DNA of 25,515 bases, from assembly GCA_001579985.1 (NCBI GenBank), contig LRSR01013404.1:1-25515 (forward strand), given 5' to 3'. Positions within the stretch are counted from its first letter, which is position 1. The number at the start of each line of letters is the position of its first letter. This stretch comes from Hypsibius dujardini (taxonomy: Eukaryota > Tardigrada > Eutardigrada > Parachela > Hypsibiidae). Under the pieces are notes generated by a model, which had not been told where the DNA came from, did not search any database, and saw nothing but the letters and a program-made list of their open reading frames with translations. Positions 20,276 to 25,515 of this stretch are shown here, piece after piece. A program made the position numbers and the translations under genes.

Positions 20276-20434
20276 ATCTTACACATGAGTGAGATCAATT
20301 TTCAGGCACTGCAAGACCACTCGTTACATTGTACAAAAAAAGCTTCTTCAGCCGATGCCGACCGATCCCTGATTTGGTTTTAGAAGAGACATGAACTGTA
20401 CTCGCTTCTCAAAAATGTCATTTTTGTAATGTGT

Positions 20435-20473
20435 GAAAGCCCATGATAGTCGGAAGAATGCTTCCGGGCTTTC
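20435..20473. other. Two-tier hairpin
   Basis: GAAAGCCC (20435-20442) pairs with GGGCTTTC (20466-20473), and inside it GGAAG (20452-20456) pairs with CTTCC (20461-20465) around an AATG loop, leaving a one-sided bulge. It has no match to a known RNA family that I recognise. Confidence 0.5.
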
Positions 20474-20842
20474 CCATTCATTCGGCCGAAGGAAAACTAA
20501 ATTGTTCCTACAGGGCAGTGAGTGACTTTTCTAAAAAGAGTTTATATCAGTGGTCTACGGGGAGGCGGAATTTGTGATGTTCGGACGTTGCCGCAGGAAA
20601 TCATTAGCGAGTTGTCAGTTGCTGGTTTCCGTTAGGCACATTTCAGCGCGAATGTGTGGCAGGAACTTGTGCAGCGAGTTACAAGAGGCGCCTTTCGTTC
20701 TCTGAATGTGATAGCGAACCAGAATGATTACGGGATGAAGTATTACTAACTGGAGTTACATTTTACGGTTATTTATTAATCATAATGCCAGGAGCACACA
20801 CGCACAAAATTGCCACTTAAAAGGACTTAAAAAAAAACAACA

Positions 20843-20868
20843 AAAAGTCAAGCTAATGCTTGACTTTT
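20843..20868. repeat. Perfect 11-bp hairpin with 4-nt loop
   Basis: AAAAGTCAAGC, loop TAAT, GCTTGACTTTT. Otherwise 20480-21210 holds no gene or recognisable element; it is mostly A/T-rich. Confidence 0.7.
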
Positions 20869-21231
20869 AAAACAAAAAATATTTCATCTAGTCCACGCAA
20901 AAGAGAATGAGTTCCCAACACGCGTGAAGCATTTCCTCTCTGAATTTCCATACTAACGAAACGTATTTCGAAACATATCCAATTTTTGTTGTAAATTAGT
21001 TCAATATTAATGATGATCTAACGAATTTATTTCATCGGCGAATGAGCGCATCGTTTTTTTAAGGAAATTTCAAAGTCACGAAACACTGAAATATTTCGTT
21101 TTTATTGATCTTTACTTTAAAAATGGCAATTTGTTATTTTATATTTGACTTACAAAAAACTAAGTGATTGATTGACGCTGATATAGTGACAGGCATACAG
21201 CATACACCGAAACTGCACATGTCGCACGACA

Positions 21232-21341
21232 TAACTTGTACACCTTATCAGCCTGAACAATAGTTTGATTAGAGTAAAACAATACAACTACAACGGCACA
21301 ATGGGCAAGGCGCCCAGGTCGGTACCGAGGTGAAACGACGC
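21232..21341. repeat. Direct repeat flanking the helicase/28S block, copy 1
   Basis: Nearly identical to 25407-25515: one substitution (at 21242), and near the end one base of length difference (TGAAACGACGC against TGAGCGACGC). A shorter shared word GCACATGTC precedes both copies. The repeat includes CAAGGCGCCCAGG and TCGGTACCGA. No protein is evident. Confidence 0.9.
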
Positions 21342-21592
21342 TAGCGTTGCGCTTCTGTTTCAGCGACGGGGATGTCCGCACGTACAATAGAAGGACTGAT
21401 AGAGACGTCCGGTGAACTGACTTGGGAAGATAATCAAAGGACGAATTCAGAATCACAATTTTTTTGAGATGGCACCACATTTATGATGAATAAACATTTT
21501 TATTTCGCCGTTGTGGTACCAGAGAATTATTGCTGGCGGAATTTCAAAATTTTAATTTATTAGTACAGTGCAAAAGTTCCACTGCAAATTTA

Positions 21593-21690
21593 TAGATTGA
21601 TTGATTGATTGGTCTTACATTCTTTCAGTGCAACTGATTGATTGCTTGGAAGGTCTTACGCACCGCGTGTGATTGATTGATTGATTGGCT
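21593..21690. repeat. GATT microsatellite cluster
   Basis: Three runs of GATTGATTGATT (about 21597, 21637, 21671) end about 10 bp before the first open codon of the truncated helicase frame. It marks the truncation boundary. Confidence 0.8.
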
Positions 21691-21700
21691 AGAGTTTTAA

Positions 21701-23999
21701 ATTATAACGTCGCTGATGCTGCTTCGAAACCTTCCAAACGGGCAAGCAAACTTTGGCTGGGTCAACGGCGCCATGTGCATCGTGGAGGAGCTGACTGATG
21801 ACTGCATCATCGTCTACATGCAGAGTCATCCCAAACGGCGCCTGCCCTTCAAACGCCTTCAACATGACCTGCCGAATAGTCGAGGACCCAAATCGCAGCG
21901 GTGGCAGTTTCCTTTCGACCTCGCCTACGGTTGCACGGTCCACAAGGCGCAGGGCCAGTCACTCACGCCCTGCGTCTATGACGGTGAGCGCCAGGCCTTC
22001 CCTGGTGGTGGATACACCGCCTGCTCACGGGCAACTGCATTCCAGCAGTTATATTTCCTGTCCGTTGGAAAGAAGGAGCAGTACTTTCTCCTGCCTCAAC
22101 TGAAGCAGCTTCTGTTGTGGATGGACTTTCACGACATCGGTAGGGGGTGGGATGAAAAGCGTGAGAGGGCAGTGATGCCATTTGTTCCCTATCCCACGCC
22201 CGGCTTCAAGAAGATAGGGCTACAAACTGCGCGGCCACTAAAGAACGCCGGCATGGCCTGTTTTATAGTTCCCCCGGAAATTGATCCGGAGGATGAAGAG
22301 GATTTCGTTGACGAATTCAACCCCGAATTGCTAATAATGGAGTCCTGTAGTGTTGTTGAGGATGGGGATCTGCTTGCAGTGTTGGCTGCGATTCACCTTC
22401 TTCCGCTGCCGTCATCGGTTGATGTTCGGTCGTCAGTCATCAAGGACGCTGAATACATGTCCACCGTTTCTGAGGTCTGTTAGTCCGGGCTATTTGTTTG
22501 CATTCCATAAAACGTGTATCACTTCTTTTCAGGTACTTCGCGGGTATGCGGACGTTCTTGATGGCATTCGCCGAAAGGTGCAGGAGTCCGCCGCGTACTT
22601 CAACATCATCACGCAAAAGCAGCAGATTGATAGAGCAGCTCTGAAAGGCATGGTGCTTTGGATGCAAAAATGCCATCTACCTCTGACAACCTTGGGCGAC
22701 GGGCATTGTCTCTTCCGTGCTTTGTCTTGGACATTATTTGGTCATCAGGATGGTCATCTCCGTTTACGTCTATTGTCCATCAGCGTGATTGCTGAGCATG
22801 ATGCCTATTTTTTCACTTACCGTCGGCTGCTTAGCATGAAGGAAGACTTTTCCCTTCCGGAGATGATCCACCACACCTCCAACAGTTCTCCTACCTTCGA
22901 CAACGGATGGGGAAATGCGTACAACATCAAGTCTATTGCACTCGCCGCGCAGCGGAAAGTCTTTGTGTACGGACCTGTCAACCGAGAGGATTCTCGGTTT
23001 CATGACAAGCTTAACCTCTTCCAGTTGTGTCATGCTTTCTGATTTTACATGTCCGGCCATTCTTATTTATATAACTTTCAGACGTTGGCCCGAGTTGCTC
23101 ATGAGAGCGAGTGTCCACATAAGGCGTTTTATCCGGCGGAGGAGTACCAAACCTCGGGGAGGAGGTCCCTTTGCATCATGCTGCTGGGTGAGCGGCGATT
23201 TGCGAATTATGTCGGCATTCTTCCGCGACACTGGTCCCTGAGAGAGTCGCCGGAGTTTACTGTCACTAGACGTTACGACATCAGTGTGGGCAGCCGGTTA
23301 GATTGGGGTTATGTAAGTTCCGACGAAGACGACAACGGCTTCTCAAGGGCATCCCAGAAACGGACGGTCTCCCATCTCTCTACATCCGTCAGGGATCCTC
23401 CAAAGCGGATGGCAACTCTCAAGCGAACGCCCGTCCAGATGACAAGTGGGCGGAAACGTTCCATGTCACCCATTGAGGTTTCCCCAAACCCAAAGAAGCA
23501 GTGCGCTTTCCTCTCACCTGTGAAAGGTACTGGAGGCTACTGTGACATTAAGACAATTCAATTTGAGTTTCGATATACAAATGCGTTTTTCTTTCCAATT
23601 TCAGAGACTGATCGAATGCTGCTCTCTGATGTCTCAAACGAAGAAGAATCGCGTGTCCTTGTCGATTATCCTTGCGGACAGATGGAATCATCCTTGATGG
23701 ATCTGGTCAGTCGAGATGCCGCGGGGGATGGGAGTGACATCGAGCTTGGCACTTCCGTCGGTAGAGGACATCAGATTATCGTGGATCACGATGACTGGGA
23801 CGAGCAGTTTGAGGAGGAAGAGCCCTTCCAACCGTCAAGGAATATGACAGAACAATCCGTTCTCGTCATTGAGCCGTATGCCGACCTGCCACCGGCCTGC
23901 TACGACTTGGAAGAAGCTGCTTTATCATCGAATTTCAACTTATCCGACATCGCTGCCGAACTCGAGATGCATCCCGTCCTTGGACGTGATGCCGACTGA
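21701..23999 (+). pseudogene. 5'-truncated PIF1-like helicase with OTU-like domain (mobile element gene)
   Basis: The first exon (21701-22474) encodes the C-terminal part of a PIF1-family DNA helicase: MLLRNL...GWVNGA, PFDLAYGCTVHKAQGQ and GYTACSRAT correspond to the late helicase motifs. The N-terminal half with the nucleotide-binding Walker motifs is absent. A 58-bp GT-AG intron (22475-22532) joins in frame to an OTU-type cysteine protease-like domain with LGDGHCLFRALS (Asp 22698-22700, Cys 22707-22709) and NGWGNAYNIKSIALA. This frame stops at 23039-23041. Family-like sequence resumes after an acceptor at 23081 (TLARVAHE, then LCIMLLGERRFANYV), where Arg stands in place of the usual catalytic His. 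The donor is uncertain; GT at 22978 would keep phase. A basic region and an acidic tail (DDWDEQFEEEE) follow to TGA 23999. PIF1 plus OTU occurs in Helitron/Helentron-type elements; no Rep domain is seen. Confidence 0.65.
23527..23604 (+). other. Possible in-frame intron in the helicase/OTU gene
   Basis: A GTACTG donor and TTTCCAATTTCAG acceptor bound 78 bp (26 codons) with no stop, so the segment can be spliced or translated. The included peptide is Phe- and Ile-rich, unlike the hydrophilic flanks, which favours an intron. Confidence 0.5.
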
Positions 24000-24252
24000 C
24001 CTGCGAAGTCGTCGTTAGCGTCTCCCGCCCGCATGTTGCGCTTCGTTGCCGAAATCAGTGCCACCGAGTACCCATTAAACAAACGCTGGAGCTACAGCTT
24101 TGCGGAGGACCTTTAGTTGACGGTTTTTTATTGACCAGTGTACATATTTCAGTTCATTCTTTATTCCTTTGTTTGACCTAAAACTTGGTTTGATCAAGTT
24201 TTCACTGTCGAAGTTTTGTTAAGCTGTTGGAGTTCTTTTGTCTGTTTTTCAA

Positions 24253-24872
24253 AATAAATCGTGAAAGCGTGGCCTATCGATTCTGTTGACTCTGAACATT
24301 TTAAACAAGAGGTGTCAGAAAAGGTACCACAAGGATAACTGGCTTGTGGCGGCCCAGCGTTCATAGCGACGTCGCTTTTTGATATTTTTGATCCCTCGAT
24401 GTCGGCTCTTCCTATCATTGTGCTGCAACTATCGCCCGCTAACAGGGGACAGGAGTTGGGTTTAGACCGTCGTGAAACAAATTAGTTTTATCCTACTGAT
24501 GACTGGTTGTTGCAATGGTAATCCTGCTCAGTACGAGAGGAACCGCAGGTTCGGACAATAAGCACACGTGCTTGGTCGAGCGGCCAATGGTGCGAAGCTA
24601 CCATTCGTGGGACTATGACTGAACGCCTCTAAGTCAGCATCCCGTCCAGATCTGCAACGATACCTTGGCGCCTCCTTGTTGTTCGGCAAAAACACGCTCA
24701 GCTTCACCGCAGAGCCGTGCTATGCCACACTGATGGAGCCTTGCGCCAAACTAGCGATGTAACTACGCTAGCTCGGCCGGCTTCTGGTCACACACCAGAT
24801 AAACGTGAAGGCGAAAAATCGTCGGTAGACGACCTAAATACCGGTCGGGGTATCTGTTGAGACTCATCCTTT
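24253..24872 (+). rRNA. 28S rRNA 3'-terminal fragment, probably pseudogenic
   Basis: It matches the 3' end of animal large-subunit rRNA, from about GTGAAAGCGTGGCCTATCGA through AGGTGTCAGAAAAG, GGATAACTGGCTTGTGGCGG, CGTTCATAGCGACGTCGC, the intact sarcin-ricin loop AGTACGAGAGGAACC and ATGACTGAACGCCTCTAAGT to the 3' end near GGGGTATCTGTTGAG. The 5' portion of 28S, and 18S and 5.8S, are absent. Lesions against the near-universal sequence: ACCACAAGGATAAC for ACCACAGGGATAAC; a 9-bp duplication giving TTTTTGATATTTTTGAT (about 24375-24391); and loss of roughly 20 nt after CATTGTG (about 24421). The comparison is from memory of the conserved core. Reverse-strand open frames here are rRNA shadows. Confidence 0.85.
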
Positions 24873-24873
24873 G

Positions 24874-24914
24874 ACCGGAAGATTTGTCCGCATTAGACGG
24901 ACACGTCTTCCGGT
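24874..24914 (+). terminator. Stable hairpin just after the 28S end
   Basis: ACCGGAAGA (24874-24882) pairs with TCTTCCGGT (24906-24914); inside, GTCCG (24886-24890) pairs with CGGAC (24898-24902). T-rich sequence follows. Its position immediately after the 28S 3' end suggests a 3' external spacer or processing signal; the function is inferred. Confidence 0.5.
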
Positions 24915-24940
24915 TTTAAAGCTTTTTCTATTTCCCTTAT

Positions 24941-25200
24941 TACTGTTCACATTTCAAATAATACCCTTTTAATCACTTACTACTGTTCACATTTCAAATA
25001 ATACCCTTTTAATCACTTATTACTGTTCATATTTCAAATAATACCCTTTTATTCACTTATTACTGTTCATATTTCAAATAATACCCTTTTATTCCCTTAT
25101 TGCTGTTCATTTTTCAAATAATACCCTTTTATACACTTACTTAGTACTGTTCATATTCGAAATATTACCCCTTTGTACTTTTAATAAATACTGTCCATAT
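24941..25200. repeat. 40-bp tandem repeat array
   Basis: Five units of exactly 40 bp (24941-25140), beginning TACTGTTCACATTTCAAATA and containing ATACCCTTTT, are followed by two or three degenerate copies to about 25200 and beyond. Downstream of a 28S end this resembles intergenic-spacer subrepeats of rDNA. Confidence 0.92.
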
Positions 25201-25331
25201 TTGAAATAATAATAATTTCACTTGCGTTTACTTTTCACTGTTCATCATTAACAAAATGTTTGCTTGGTCATCAATATTCACAAAATAACTGTCGACAAAA
25301 GGTCGGACAAACACAGTACATGTTATTGGAT

Positions 25332-25389
25332 CCCCCTAACCTTCTAAAGGTGCGGGGGCTTACATATGTTTTCACCGACTAGTCGTCGG
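25332..25389. other. Pair of hairpins before the second direct repeat
   Basis: An imperfect stem CCCCC..ACCTT / AAGGT..GGGGG (25332-25358) is followed by CCGAC (25375-25379) and GTCGG (25385-25389) around a 5-nt loop. They lie about 20 bp before copy 2 of the flanking direct repeat. Confidence 0.5.
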
Positions 25390-25406
25390 AAAAAGCACAT
25401 GTCTTG

Positions 25407-25515
25407 TAACTTGTACGCCTTATCAGCCTGAACAATAGTTTGATTAGAGTAAAACAATACAACTACAACGGCACAATGGGCAAGGCGCCCAGGTCGGTAC
25501 CGAGGTGAGCGACGC
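25407..25515. repeat. Direct repeat copy 2, cut by the window end
   Basis: Copy of 21232-21341 at an offset of 4175 bp with about 98 percent identity by eye. The window stops within it, so its full length is unknown. Confidence 0.9.

Noticed and set aside
20843-20868. Hairpin as an intrinsic bacterial terminator
   Set aside because: The window is eukaryotic, with introns, and no gene ends there.
21160-21480. 106-codon reverse open frame over direct repeat copy 1
   Set aside because: The second copy of the repeat has a 1-base length change that breaks the frame, and no motif is seen.
24194-24418. Reverse-strand open frame beginning MIGRADIEGS
   Set aside because: It is antisense to conserved 28S rRNA; this is a well-known artefact peptide.

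Overview
The window looks like nuclear DNA from an invertebrate animal, most likely an ecdysozoan (arthropod or tardigrade type). The evidence is short GT-AG introns, a tandem family of gustatory-receptor-like seven-helix proteins, a family of GPI-anchored Ly6/quiver-type proteins, and a 28S rRNA tail of animal type. The species cannot be fixed from the sequence. No bacterial gene organisation (operons, Shine-Dalgarno sites, CRISPR) is present.

Region 1 (1-10133, plus strand): three tandem paralogous receptor genes with the same four-exon architecture and phase-0 introns: GR-like 1 (975-2508), GR-like 2 (3923-5891) and GR-like 3 (8414-10133). Exon 2 is exactly 20 codons in all three. GR-like 1 carries a one-base frameshift near 1829 although all its downstream exons and splice sites are intact. 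A roughly 270-bp block lies upstream of both gene 1 and gene 2, and an intron-1-like relic at 539-600 hints at a lost fourth copy. The spacers hold low-complexity tracts, foldback repeats and GATT microsatellites.

Region 2 (11300-20300, minus strand): a decaying tandem array of Ly6/quiver-like genes made from three exon types (signal peptide, CxxC/CKDPF exon, GPI-anchor exon). One gene is fully intact (15156-16435). A second (11307-13780) has intact exons 2 and 3, but its best signal exon has CTG where ATG is expected. Several further exon relics and repeated 5'-flank blocks lie between 12300 and 20300. At least two non-autonomous transposon-like elements are visible: a hAT-like one with terminal inverted repeats inside an intron (15415-15730) and a second at 14778-15071.

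Region 3 (20300-25515): a 5'-truncated gene encoding the C-terminal part of a PIF1-type helicase joined to an OTU-type protease-like domain (21701-23999), probably from a mobile element. It is followed by a 28S rRNA 3' fragment with a small duplication and a deletion in normally conserved sequence (24253-24872), a strong hairpin, a 40-bp tandem repeat and further hairpins. This whole block is flanked by a near-identical direct repeat of about 110 bp (21232-21341 and 25407-25515), with a period of 4175 bp. The second copy runs into the window end.
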